DNA from: Chloroflexi bacterium HGW-Chloroflexi-4
Lineage (GTDB): Bacteria; Chloroflexota; Anaerolineae; Anaerolineales; Anaerolineaceae
Length of the DNA stretch: 54,447 nucleotides
Direction: 5' to 3'
Assembly (NCBI GenBank): GCA_002840715.1
Contig: PHBW01000018.1
Location: 1-54,447 of the forward strand
The position numbers and the translations under genes were made by a program. A model generated the notes under the pieces. It did no database searches, was not told where the DNA came from, and saw only the letters and a program-made list of their open reading frames with translations. Below are positions 21,778-30,394 of the stretch, in pieces; position 1 is the stretch's first letter, and each line of letters begins with the position of its first letter.

Positions 21778-23538
21778 TTGAATAAAACTCCCCAACCTTC
21801 TTTGAATAAAAAAACTCTCAAAACGCGGCCCTCTGGTTTAAGAGGGTTCACGCTACAATTATTCTTGTTTATCGTCCTTCCCTTAACCATCTTGGTTCTT
21901 GTTGTTGCTTTTGGTAGTCAATCTCTCCATCACGAAGCTATGCGGAGCCTGGTCGGGGATCGGGACCTAAAAACTGTACAGGCCGCAGCAAGCACTTTGG
22001 AACGGGAAATTTCTCATGTTGGCAGTACGATTCAGATTTTGTCACGAAATCTTGAAGGTAAAACGAATTTTAATTCCCTGATATTGACACCAGATGAAAT
22101 CGCAACCACTTTTGACGGGGGCTTGGCATTGTTTGCCAATGATGGAAGCTTGATCCGTTCCTCTTCTTCAAAAGTGGATTGGATTACTCTTCCTAAACAA
22201 ATTCCAGGTTCATTTGGATCTGATAAAAAATCAGATACACCACAATTCTCAACCTTAATCAATTCTGGTGTGGATTCCAATGCTTATATTTTTGTCAGTG
22301 TGATTACTGCCCAAAAAGAAATCCTGGTAGGAGCTTTTTCACCTGGTCAGATGATAAATGAATCTATTGGGTCACTTTCCAATTCAGGTCAAACCACAGT
22401 GATGGTAATAAGTTCTTCTGGTGTCAAAGGAAAGTTCGATGTCCTTTACCATGGTGGTCCAATAAAGATCGACGAGAGCCTGCCAACTCATCCCGGGATA
22501 GAGGATGTTTTAAACGGTGAAAGCGGGATAAATTATTTTCAAAGCAGTGAAGGTGAACATGTCGTTGCCTTTAGCCCCATTCAAAATACTGGCTGGGGAT
22601 TGATTATTGAAGAGGCATGGGAGGATATTGCTAATCCCAATTTAGTTAACACCCAGGCTGCGCCGTTGATTTTAGTCCCCGTTTTTCTTTTGGCTTTGTT
22701 GGCAATCTGGTTTGGCGCGCGCCGTATCGTTACACCTTTACAGAAATTGGAAAAACAAGCTTCTAACCTGGCGGCAGGCGATTTTGATTCCATAAACCAA
22801 CCCGTTGGTGGAATTGAAGAGATTCGCAATCTGCAGGCAGAATTAATAGAAATGGCAGAGAAGTTGAAGACCGCCCAACAAACATTGCACAATTATATTG
22901 GCGCCATTACCGCTGGAGTAGAAAGTGAACGAAAAAGTCTGGCTCGAGAACTGCATGATGATACCATTCAAGCTTTGATAGCTCTTAATCAGAGGATCCA
23001 ATTAGCCTTATTGAACACACCAAAACCACAAAGCAGCCCAATGAGTGAGCTTCAAACCCTTGTTCAACAAACGATGACCAACCTGCGGCGTATGATTCGT
23101 GGATTGAGGCCTATTTATCTTGAAGACTTGGGATTAGTCGCTTCTTTGGAAATGTTGGTCCATGAAATGGAGCAATCATCAAATCTTCCAATTGCTTTTA
23201 GTTCAAAGGGTCAGGAACTTAGGCTCGATGCTAAAAGTGAAATGTCTATTTATCGCATGGTTCAAGAATCTCTAAATAATGTAATCCATCATGCCAGCGC
23301 AGCTCATGCCTGGGTAGAGCTTGATTTCTCAGAAAATCGACTTATCGTCATGATCCGAGATGATGGTAAGGGATTCGTGGTTTCTGGAAACCCTGTTGAA
23401 TTTCCTGAAAAAGGTCATTTTGGCTTGTTAGGTTTATCCGAACGAGCGGAACTTATTGATGCTGAATTGGAAATCAATTCCATTCTTGGTAAAGGTACAA
23501 CCATTTTAATCAAAATGGCAAAACCCAACGCTCAATAG
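21778..23538 (+). CDS. NarL-type (HisKA_3) sensor kinase with extracytoplasmic domain
   Basis: A 586-residue kinase. Helix 1 at about 30-50; an outer Cache-like sensor domain of about 250 residues; helix 2 near 292-310; HAMP; then HisKA_3 with H-box ARELHDDTIQAL (His393) and a compact HATPase with IRDDGKGF and GHFGLLGLSERA. The start is read as TTG 21778, with GGGA upstream; a TTG at 21751 is less likely. The stimulus cannot be read from the sequence: the outer domain has no Met or Cys cluster. It pairs with the regulator ending at 21725. Confidence 0.9.
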   Translation: MNKTPQPSLNKKTLKTRPSGLRGFTLQLFLFIVLPLTILVLVVAFGSQSLHHEAMRSLVGDRDLKTVQAAASTLEREISHVGSTIQILSRNLEGKTNFNSLILTPDEIATTFDGGLALFANDGSLIRSSSSKVDWITLPKQIPGSFGSDKKSDTPQFSTLINSGVDSNAYIFVSVITAQKEILVGAFSPGQMINESIGSLSNSGQTTVMVISSSGVKGKFDVLYHGGPIKIDESLPTHPGIEDVLNGESGINYFQSSEGEHVVAFSPIQNTGWGLIIEEAWEDIANPNLVNTQAAPLILVPVFLLALLAIWFGARRIVTPLQKLEKQASNLAAGDFDSINQPVGGIEEIRNLQAELIEMAEKLKTAQQTLHNYIGAITAGVESERKSLARELHDDTIQALIALNQRIQLALLNTPKPQSSPMSELQTLVQQTMTNLRRMIRGLRPIYLEDLGLVASLEMLVHEMEQSSNLPIAFSSKGQELRLDAKSEMSIYRMVQESLNNVIHHASAAHAWVELDFSENRLIVMIRDDGKGFVVSGNPVEFPEKGHFGLLGLSERAELIDAELEINSILGKGTTILIKMAKPNAQ

Positions 23539-24273
23539 GTAATTCAAAAAAGAACATTATCGTTTTCAATGATCAGTGACAATAAAATAATGGACATTTA
23601 CTTTATCTGATTCCTATAGAATTTTCCTTTTCGGGATAAATATAGGCATAATCGCTTACTTGAATAATAGCAACTTGGCCTGTATTTCCCTTAAAAATCG
23701 CCGTATACTAAAAGTGTAGAAAATGACTACAGGTTCGTATTGTGTTTCTAGAAAGCGGAAAACAAAAAGAAGATAATAATCCAGTTCAAAATCACGAAAA
23801 TAGACTAATAAATTGTTGTTGAAATATATGGATTTTTTCTATTCAAAAGTTTGTATTATTCATTGAACAAGTTTAACAAAATGTGAAGGAATACCAAATA
23901 ATAATTACCTTTATAAGTAAAAGTAAAAGAAACAGGCTAAGGCAGGTTGTTCCAATAAACAAGAAGGAGGAAACGGAGGCAAACAGAATTGTTATGACAA
24001 TTCTACATGGATAAAGCGCTTCTGCGTCGCCACACAGGTTATCAAGGCTGAAATGATGCTTGAAAAGCGGGTCACTTAAAAATGCCATGTTGGTTTTAAA
24101 GGCAATCTTTTCCAAATTAGTATTGCGCGAGGTTACTTGGGATGCTGGATTATGAAATCTGTGATTCAATCATATTGATTGAGGCCAAATCAAATAAGGC
24201 TCCTATTTAGAAATATAGCGGACTCTTATTTTTTGACCTGATAATATAATTATTATTAACCAACGGAGAGAAT
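23539..24273. other. 735-bp gap with an orphan tandem-dyad promoter
   Basis: The gap holds promoter c at 23643-23709, closely similar to the one before the YHS gene (26302), but no convincing gene follows. A 17-codon frame at 23723 lacks a ribosome site. A minus-strand frame at 23873-24169 is low-complexity and hydrophobic and is not supported. The end contains the ribosome site of the V-ATPase gene. Confidence 0.6.
23643..23709 (+). promoter_or_regulatory. Tandem-dyad promoter c (no clear gene)
   Basis: TAGGCATAATCGCTTA at 23643, ATAGCAACTTGGCCTG at 23667 and -10 TATACT at 23704 (offset 61). Sequence between and after the dyads (AGCAACTTGGC, CCGTATACT) is shared with promoter d. Confidence 0.6.
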
Positions 24274-26232
24274 ATGTTCTATCCGCAAGAAATGACTGAG
24301 ATCGAAATTATTGCACCCGCCAAAGACTTGATTACCGTTACCAAGGTCTTGAGTGGTCAAGGGATATTTAGTCAGACCGATGTCAATTATTTAGGTTCTG
24401 ATAAAAATCATCCCCAGGCAAACCTGTGGCAAGAAAAAGCTGCAGCTTATTCCATACTAGAACGCAGACTTCATTCAATTCTTCTCTCATTGGGTGTCGA
24501 AAAGACAAGCCCATTACAGAAGGATTACGATGAATTGATCGATGCGGAAAAAGCTAAAAGCATTATTGATGAAGTTGAAAAACAGGTCAAGGAATTGGTA
24601 GATCAGATCAATCTTGAGACCAAGAAAATCGAACATCTCAAAACGGTTCTTATACAGATTGAACCGCTGTCTGGAATTGACGTAGATTTTTCACAGTTGC
24701 AAAACGCCAAATATATCGCTTCGATTATTGGTATTATCCCCAACGAGCACATCGAACGCCTTGGCACCAGTCTTGATCGAATTCCTCACGAATTATTCAC
24801 CCTCAGTCAAAAACCGCAAAGATCAGTGGTTTGGCTGGCTGCCAGCCGTGATAATTCGGATATGCTTGACCGGGCAGCACGCAGCGCCTACCTCGACCCC
24901 ATCAGTATCCCCCTGGATTTTCAAGGGACCCCTGCCCAGATAGTTGAATCGGTCAAAACGACCATCCAGGAATCTGAAACAAAGATCGTAAAACTCAAAG
25001 GACCACTGGCTGAGATTCGCAAGGCCAAAGAGACTGAACTCACCGACCTATTATGGGATATTAAGTGCAGCCATCTGACCACCAACGCGATCTTGAAATA
25101 CGGCCGGCTCAAATATACCTATATCATCGTGGGATGGGTCTTCTCTTCCCAGGTGGATAATCTGAGAAATAAGTTAAAAGCCATCGCGGAAAACATAGTG
25201 ATTGAAACGCACGCCACAAAACGTGAAAAAGACAGCAATGAAATCCCAATCGCCCTAAACAATCCCAGAATGCTGCGACCCTTCCAGATGCTGGTGTCAA
25301 ATTACGCCGAACCAAAATATGGTGAACTTGATCCTACACCCTTGGTTGCAATTATGTTCCCGTTTTTGTTTGGAGCCATGTTTGGAGACGTAGGTCAAGG
25401 GTTAATCATCACCCTTTTTGGTTTCCTGGGAATGACCAAGAGACTTAAGATCATGAAGGGTCTTGGGGGTTTAAATCCGATTATTTTCGCCTGCGGTATC
25501 ATGTCCACTATTTTTGGTTTTCTGTACGGAAGTATCCTTGGATTTGAACATGTAATCCCGGCGTTGTGGCTTCGCCCTGCTGAAGATATTATGACAATCC
25601 TGATCATCACCATTATCGCGGGTGTTGGTGTGCTTTCAATTGGGTATCTACTGAATATCTTTAACCTGATCAAGGTTAAAGATTGGCCGAATATGATTTT
25701 CTCAAAGAACGGCATTGCAGGTCTTTGGTTATATTGGTCCTTAATTGGAACCGGTCTTGCGCTTGCCATGCCAGCTTTTAGCCTGCCGAAAATTCCATTT
25801 ATCGTTGCCACCAGCATTGGTTTAATTGCTATTGGCGGAGCTGAAGTCTTTATCCGCCTCATGGGAGGCCACCGACCGTTGATTCATGGCGGAGTTGGCA
25901 TGTTTGCGGTGCAGGTCTTCTTTGAATTGCTCGAAGTAATGATCAGTTATTTAAGCAATAGCCTCTCCTTCGTTCGTGTAGGCGCTTTTGCAGTGGCTCA
26001 CAGTAACCTAAGTGGTGTGTTTTTCATCCTGGGAGATATGGTCAGTCCGTCTCACGGGATTGGTTATTGGGTCATGTTTCTCGTCGGTTTGGTATTCATT
26101 ATTGGATTCGAAGGTTTAATTGTCGGTATTCAGACGATGAGACTTACCTATTATGAAATCTTTGGTAAATTCTTTAACGGTGGTGGCAAGAGGTTTGAAC
26201 CACTTTCTCTCCATCCTATCGAAAAAGACTAG
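24274..26232 (+). CDS. V/A-type ATP synthase subunit I (subunit a), orphan
   Basis: A 652-residue protein of the NtpI/AtpI family. The N-terminal 330 residues form the soluble part with coiled-coil segments (about 80-125 and 225-260). The C-terminal half has seven or eight helices with the family motifs FPFLFGAMFGDVGQG and SFVRVGAFAVAHSNL, containing the Arg essential for proton transfer. Length is normal. No other V-ATPase subunit gene is nearby, which is unusual because these genes normally form one operon. The rest may lie elsewhere. CGGAGAG precedes the ATG. Confidence 0.92.
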   Translation: MFYPQEMTEIEIIAPAKDLITVTKVLSGQGIFSQTDVNYLGSDKNHPQANLWQEKAAAYSILERRLHSILLSLGVEKTSPLQKDYDELIDAEKAKSIIDEVEKQVKELVDQINLETKKIEHLKTVLIQIEPLSGIDVDFSQLQNAKYIASIIGIIPNEHIERLGTSLDRIPHELFTLSQKPQRSVVWLAASRDNSDMLDRAARSAYLDPISIPLDFQGTPAQIVESVKTTIQESETKIVKLKGPLAEIRKAKETELTDLLWDIKCSHLTTNAILKYGRLKYTYIIVGWVFSSQVDNLRNKLKAIAENIVIETHATKREKDSNEIPIALNNPRMLRPFQMLVSNYAEPKYGELDPTPLVAIMFPFLFGAMFGDVGQGLIITLFGFLGMTKRLKIMKGLGGLNPIIFACGIMSTIFGFLYGSILGFEHVIPALWLRPAEDIMTILIITIIAGVGVLSIGYLLNIFNLIKVKDWPNMIFSKNGIAGLWLYWSLIGTGLALAMPAFSLPKIPFIVATSIGLIAIGGAEVFIRLMGGHRPLIHGGVGMFAVQVFFELLEVMISYLSNSLSFVRVGAFAVAHSNLSGVFFILGDMVSPSHGIGYWVMFLVGLVFIIGFEGLIVGIQTMRLTYYEIFGKFFNGGGKRFEPLSLHPIEKD

Positions 26233-26301
26233 GCTTTACGGTAAAAATACGTAAATCTAAACGTAGGAATTCCTGTTTGATTCTTTTTTTTGAGATAAAT
26301 A

Positions 26302-26369
26302 TAGGCAAAAATACTTATATTCATTCCAGCAACTTGGCGCTGTGATTCTCTTGTGATTCACCGTATACT
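26302..26369 (+). promoter_or_regulatory. Tandem-dyad promoter d, for the YHS-lgt operon
   Basis: TAGGCAAAAATACTTA at 26302, CCAGCAACTTGGCGCT at 26326, -10 TATACT at 26364 (offset 62). Transcript start near 26376. Confidence 0.65.
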
Positions 26370-26429
26370 GACATCTATAAGGTACCAACAATTCAATCAG
26401 GTTTTAGATGTTACTAAAGGAGATATAAA

Positions 26430-26597
26430 ATGACAAAAGATCCTGTATGCGGCATGGATGTTGATCCCAAAACAGCCACTGAGAAGTCTGAGTATAAGGA
26501 AAAAACCTATTATTTTTGCTCGGCTGGCTGCAAAAAATCATTTGACAAAGAACCCCAGAAATATGTAACCGAACCAGAAGCCAGTCACAAACATTAA
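26430..26597 (+). CDS. YHS-domain metal-binding protein (55 residues)
   Basis: A 55-residue YHS domain: DPVCGMDVDP at the start, then TYYFCSAGCKKSFDKEPQKY and a His-ending tail. Cysteines 7, 30 and 34 are the usual metal ligands. YHS domains occur on copper ATPases and as separate carriers of Cu or other soft metals. The same domain is fused to the ATPase at 33627 with a similar sequence. AAAGGAG precedes the ATG. Confidence 0.9.
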   Translation: MTKDPVCGMDVDPKTATEKSEYKEKTYYFCSAGCKKSFDKEPQKYVTEPEASHKH

Positions 26598-26620
26598 TAA
26601 CAATAACACTCCTCCCTAGA

Positions 26621-26651
26621 TTCCCCGTTTGCTGGATAGGCTAACGGGGAA
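26621..26651. terminator. Hairpin with A-tract
   Basis: TTCCCCGTT and AACGGGGAA form a 9-bp stem followed by seven or more A. On the minus strand this is a terminator shape, but no minus-strand gene ends here; on the plus strand it may only slow read-through from the YHS gene into lgt. Confidence 0.4.
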
Positions 26652-26663
26652 AAAAAAGGTCAT

Positions 26664-27443
26664 ATGATTACTATTTCGATTGATCCAATTATTTTTTCAA
26701 TTGGTCACTTTCATTTGCGTTGGTACAGCTTGATTGTGATTTCTGCCATATTTATTGGTATATGGCTGGCATTAAAAGAAGCTGAGCATAAAGGATTTAA
26801 TAAAGACAAGATCACCGACAGTCTTATTTGGATTATTGTGGCCGGGCTCATCGGCGCCCGTTTATTCCATGTCATTGATCATTGGTCGGATGAATTCGCT
26901 GCAAATCCTCTTAGAGCGTTCAAAATTTGGGAAGGTGGTCTTGCAATCTGGGGTGGGGTAATTGGCGGCATGATTGCCGCAGCCATTCTTGCCCGTATTC
27001 AACGCTGGAAATTACCGCGCTTGCTTGATGCTTTTGTGCCGGCGTTAGTGTTAGCCCAGGCGATAGGACGTGTTGCCTGCATTATCACTGGTGATGCAAT
27101 TGGAAAGCCCACTACAGGACCTTTTGGTTTTGCTTATACAAGCCCAAATGCCATGGTCCCCCAACTGGGTGTCTACTACACACCCACACCTGTTTATGAA
27201 ATCATAATGAATCTTCTTATTTTTGCGTTGTTATGGCAATTACGCAAGAAAAATTTGCGAGACGGAATGCTCACTCTGATCTATTTATCTCTATATTCCT
27301 TGTTGCGCTTTTTCGTAGCTTTTACAAGCTCTTACAAGGTCATTGCACTGGGGTTGAATCAGGCACAGATTGTCAGTGTTTTGGTGTTTGCAATCAGTAT
27401 GCCCCTAATAGCCATCTTGACTCTAAAAAACAACAGGTCGTAA
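26664..27443 (+). CDS. lgt: Prolipoprotein diacylglyceryl transferase
   Basis: A 259-residue membrane enzyme with seven predicted helices. It has the Lgt patterns GHFHLRWYSL, LIGARLFHVIDHW, EGGLAIWGGVIGG and the signature region GRVACIITGDAIGKPT (normally GRxGNFxNxExxG, changed here). Lgt adds diacylglycerol to the Cys of lipoproteins. The altered signature may mark a paralogue rather than the housekeeping enzyme. Location between a YHS gene and a methyltransferase in a metal-regulated operon supports a special role, perhaps with the many lipoproteins of the island. That is inference. Confidence 0.85.
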   Translation: MITISIDPIIFSIGHFHLRWYSLIVISAIFIGIWLALKEAEHKGFNKDKITDSLIWIIVAGLIGARLFHVIDHWSDEFAANPLRAFKIWEGGLAIWGGVIGGMIAAAILARIQRWKLPRLLDAFVPALVLAQAIGRVACIITGDAIGKPTTGPFGFAYTSPNAMVPQLGVYYTPTPVYEIIMNLLIFALLWQLRKKNLRDGMLTLIYLSLYSLLRFFVAFTSSYKVIALGLNQAQIVSVLVFAISMPLIAILTLKNNRS

Positions 27444-27475
27444 AAACCATTAGAGATTTAATAAGGGAAGCTAAA

Positions 27476-28117
27476 ATGACGAAAAAAGAAAAATACATTC
27501 CGGCATTAAATCAAAATTGGTTAACCCCACTGTACGATCCAGTGCTCAAGTGGGGAATGCGCGAAGAAACCTTCAAACGTTACCTGATAGAAAAAGCCCA
27601 TTTGAAACCTGGTCATAAAGTATTAGATCTGGGGTGTGGAACAGGCACGTTGACTATTCAAATGAAACAACTCTCGCCACGTATTGATTTGACCGGATTG
27701 GACGGAGATCAAAGAGTTTTATCCATTGCGAAAGAAAAAGCAGAGGCTGTAGGAGCGGTGATTAATTGGAAATACGGATTGGCGTTCGATCTGTCTTTTG
27801 AGGAGGCATCATTTGACCGCGTTATTTCCAGCTTAATGATCCACCATTTGACGACGGCGAATAAAAGAAAGGCATTCCAAGAAGTCTTTCGTGTCTTGAA
27901 ACCCGGGGGTGAGTTCCACCTCATTGATTTTGGAAAACCCACAAGTTTTGTTATGCGTCTCGTCGCCATTCCAATTTCTCATATGGAAGAGGCTGGGGAT
28001 AATATCCGGGGACTCTTGTTTGACATGCTTCGCCAGGCAGGTTTTTCAACAATCCTAGAAAACAAACATTTCAAAACAATCTTTGGAGAATTGATCTACT
28101 ATCGATCGATCAAATAA
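27476..28117 (+). CDS. Class I SAM-dependent methyltransferase
   Basis: A 213-residue methyltransferase. Motif I is VLDLGCGTGTLTIQM, motif II region LTGLDGDQ, and motif post-II is FDRVISSLMIHHL, followed by EVFRVLKPGGEFHLIDF, the pattern of UbiE/MenG-like and Methyltransf_11/25 enzymes. The substrate cannot be assigned. The start at 27476 has AGGGAAG upstream; the frame is open earlier, but that part lies within lgt. It follows lgt by 32 bp and is 1 bp from the next gene. Confidence 0.9.
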   Translation: MTKKEKYIPALNQNWLTPLYDPVLKWGMREETFKRYLIEKAHLKPGHKVLDLGCGTGTLTIQMKQLSPRIDLTGLDGDQRVLSIAKEKAEAVGAVINWKYGLAFDLSFEEASFDRVISSLMIHHLTTANKRKAFQEVFRVLKPGGEFHLIDFGKPTSFVMRLVAIPISHMEEAGDNIRGLLFDMLRQAGFSTILENKHFKTIFGELIYYRSIK

Positions 28118-28118
28118 T

Positions 28119-29168
28119 ATGAGAAAAGTTGAAAATTCAAAAGATCAAGATTTTGAACTTAATATCATCAATAATACTTTGGCTAAAATTGAACAATCTG
28201 GAATTTCTACTACTCCGATTTGGGTTGGCAATCTTCTTGTAGCTCTAAAATCCAAACCTTTGATTCTTTTGACTGGTTTAATGGAATCAGCTAAAGAAAC
28301 AATGGTTAATTGCTTTAGTAACATTCTCACAATGGGTAATTTGTATCAATATCAAACCATGTTGGGCCATCCTTGGTGGGCTTCGAATAATGCCGATGGA
28401 GATACTTTAACCAGAGCACATTCGCGGTTTACTACCCTTAAATTAGAATCAATAATTGAAGAAGCAAGTCTGCCCCAAAATAAGGATCGGTACTTTGTTG
28501 CCGAATTGATAAGAATTAGTCCTAGTGAATTGGATGAGTATTTTTCTGAAACTGCTTTTCAACTTCAGCATAAAGAAATAATGCGCCTTCCTACATCGCA
28601 TTTCTCTGAGCCAATCCCATTTCCCTCAAATTTGTCAATCGTTGGAACGATAGATTCCATTAAAACCAACTGGTTGGACCTGAATTTACTTTCCCAGGCA
28701 ACGATCATAAATTGTGATCTGATAAACAGAATCTCTGGTTTACCTTCAGAGAATACTTCACTGAATCACTCAAGTGAAAGGGGAATCCTACACTCTTCAA
28801 TTCGGGATCCCCAACAGGCTTTTTGGAAATTGTCAAAAATATTATTCGGTTATCCTTCCGGATTGTTGCCTTTTTTACAAGTAAAACAAATACTGCAGGA
28901 AATCCGATCAGTGAGGTTCGGTAATTCATTTTTTGAAGGAATAATTTATCTCGCAAATTCATGGTCTTACAACGGCGTGGGTTTATTTGATCGAGATATA
29001 CAAAAGAATTTACAGGTCGCATTAGATCTGGCAATTTCTCAATCACTCCTCTTACCACGCCTTGAAAAGATCAGTAAATCAGTGAAAATTCAAAAAAAGC
29101 TGCATAAAATTCTTGATAGTGGATTTCCTCTTGCTTGCAGTTATCTCAGTAAGGTAGAAGAAATATAG
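28119..29168 (+). CDS. McrB-like AAA protein with degenerate ATPase motifs
   Basis: A 349-residue protein I read as an AAA+ relative of McrB/MoxR with lost catalytic residues. In order: a P-loop remnant LLTGLMESAKETMVN (51-65) that has lost the Gly-x-Gly pattern; HPWWASNNADGDTL, matching the McrB 'W-x5-DLLG-Y' region; YFVAELIRISPSELDEYFSE (125-143), in the place of the Walker B segment 'LDEMNLARVEYYFS' but without the acidic pair; and FPSNLSIVGTIDSI (168-181), in the place of sensor 1. The rest is helical. It probably does not hydrolyse ATP. No McrC or nuclease gene is adjacent. Assignment rests on pattern order; a database check is needed. Confidence 0.5.
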   Translation: MRKVENSKDQDFELNIINNTLAKIEQSGISTTPIWVGNLLVALKSKPLILLTGLMESAKETMVNCFSNILTMGNLYQYQTMLGHPWWASNNADGDTLTRAHSRFTTLKLESIIEEASLPQNKDRYFVAELIRISPSELDEYFSETAFQLQHKEIMRLPTSHFSEPIPFPSNLSIVGTIDSIKTNWLDLNLLSQATIINCDLINRISGLPSENTSLNHSSERGILHSSIRDPQQAFWKLSKILFGYPSGLLPFLQVKQILQEIRSVRFGNSFFEGIIYLANSWSYNGVGLFDRDIQKNLQVALDLAISQSLLLPRLEKISKSVKIQKKLHKILDSGFPLACSYLSKVEEI

Positions 29169-29233
29169 GCAGAACGACTGATATACCGATACGCTAAATT
29201 ACTCTGGTCATCATCATTTTCCTCCACTATAGT
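29166..29233 (+). promoter_or_regulatory. Tandem-dyad promoter k, for the DUF2933 gene
   Basis: TAGGCAGAACGACTGA at 29166 (overlapping the previous stop codon), TACGCTAAATTACTCT at 29190, -10 TATAGT at 29228 (offset 62). Transcript start near 29240, giving a leader of about 14 bases with AAAGGAG. Confidence 0.6.
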
Positions 29234-29253
29234 GTACATAATAAAGGAGAAAA

Positions 29254-29553
29254 ATGAAAATGATTGGTAAAAATAAATTTAGGATTCCCATGTGGAGCCT
29301 TGCTGCCCTGGCTGGAATAATGATCGCTTTGGTAGCAATTTTTGTATACAAAATTCCCTTAAGTCTGGTTTTGAGTTATGGCTTAATTGCTGTAATGTTA
29401 CTTAGTCATATATTTATGCATTCAGGACACAGTACCCATGGTGATCATCAGGAACAGGATAAACAGTCTAACTTACAAAATCCCTCAGTTGAATACCACA
29501 CTGTTCCAGATAATAAAGCCGAAGAAAATAAGCGTAGCCATGGTTGCCATTAA
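29254..29553 (+). CDS. DUF2933-like small membrane protein with His-rich tail
   Basis: A 99-residue protein with two helices (about 12-31 and 35-53), then HIFMHSGHSTHGDHQ and a terminal SHGCH. The clustered His, Met and Cys suggest a copper or zinc site facing outward or in the cytoplasm. The 6422 protein is its relative. It has its own tandem-dyad promoter. Confidence 0.75.
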   Translation: MKMIGKNKFRIPMWSLAALAGIMIALVAIFVYKIPLSLVLSYGLIAVMLLSHIFMHSGHSTHGDHQEQDKQSNLQNPSVEYHTVPDNKAEENKRSHGCH

Positions 29554-29621
29554 TAGGCAATATAGCTTATAGACATCCCAGCAGTATTACACTGGTTGGG
29601 GATGCCTCATTTTTTTATACT
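29554..29621 (+). promoter_or_regulatory. Tandem-dyad promoter e, for the 29639 gene
   Basis: TAGGCAATATAGCTTA at 29554, a weaker second dyad CCAGCAGTATTACACT at 29578, -10 TATACT at 29616 (offset 62). Start of transcription near 29628, 11 bases before the ATG. A hairpin that may end the previous transcript (CATCCC to GGGATG) overlaps the region. Confidence 0.55.
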
Positions 29622-29638
29622 ATATCTGGAGATTGCTT

Positions 29639-30034
29639 ATGAATGCGTCGAACCAATTACTCTTCGTCCTTCAAAAGGATTGCGATTCTGCGGAACTTGA
29701 GGTTTCAACTGTCTTAAGATCTGAAGGATATTTGGTTTTAAAAACTTTCGATTTGCATTCTGCTTTACTTGATCATAAAAGTACTCCCTCATGCAGCTGC
29801 CAGATGGCTGTACTGATGATTTATCCTCAAGTAGGTCCTTCAACGAATCTGATCTTGGATGGTGATTCCTATGAAACTGCAGTATATCTGGTAAATGATT
29901 TACAGCATCCCAGACAAGATTTCCTGATTAAAAATCTTACCAAGCATATTCCAGGAACGGTACTAGCTATAAATCCTCTTAATTCCAACACGAAATTATT
30001 TTGTATATCGTTTTCTAACGAAAACCCGCATTAG
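29639..30034 (+). CDS. Small protein of unknown function
   Basis: A 131-residue soluble protein I do not recognise. Predicted alternating strands and helices (LLFVLQKDCDSAELEVSTVL, then YLVLKTFDL), a TPSCSCQM cysteine pair near residue 51, AVLMIYPQVG, and a C-terminal region with VLAINPL. Overall shape could be a receiver-like or ferredoxin-like fold with a Cys-Ser-Cys site. TGGAGA precedes ATG 29639. The dyad promoter places it in the same regulon as the copper genes. No other assignment is supported. Confidence 0.7.
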   Translation: MNASNQLLFVLQKDCDSAELEVSTVLRSEGYLVLKTFDLHSALLDHKSTPSCSCQMAVLMIYPQVGPSTNLILDGDSYETAVYLVNDLQHPRQDFLIKNLTKHIPGTVLAINPLNSNTKLFCISFSNENPH

Positions 30035-30394
30035 TATTGTCCCGAGTTAGGACATTTGGGTTTTACTAGTTCGTTGATACCGAATTTGCGTTTTTATAAA
30101 GGTTACAAGTACTAACACCTGTCCTCTTTTTGTCTGGATATTACCTTGTTTGGATCTATTTACTGACATATTTAAAAAAATATTGGATAGAAACGCACAA
30201 ATAAATTAAATCAGGCAGTTGTGATTGTTGAGGGTTAGGAGATAATATACAATCTGCCCAAGATATCAATATCTACAAACAAGATAAAAATAGGCATAAT
30301 AGCTTATATTTATTTACGCAATTATGCTCTTATTTTCACTTTCGAAATAATCTATCCTTTGTTTAATGTATTTATGTTAAATGGAGGTTAGATC
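30035..30394. other. Intergenic region with promoter f; otherwise nothing seen
   Basis: About 360 bp of AT-rich sequence. Only the tandem-dyad promoter at its end is supported. Confidence 0.6.
30291..30358 (+). promoter_or_regulatory. Tandem-dyad promoter f, for the multicopper oxidase operon
   Basis: TAGGCATAATAGCTTA at 30291, TACGCAATTATGCTCT at 30315, -10 TATCCT at 30353 (offset 62). Both dyads are close to the consensus. Transcript start near 30365. Confidence 0.7.

Noticed and set aside
23873..24169. Minus-strand frame of 98 codons in the gap before the V-ATPase gene
   Set aside because: Low-complexity hydrophobic end, no ribosome site, no family; it spans the opposite strand of AT-rich leader sequence.
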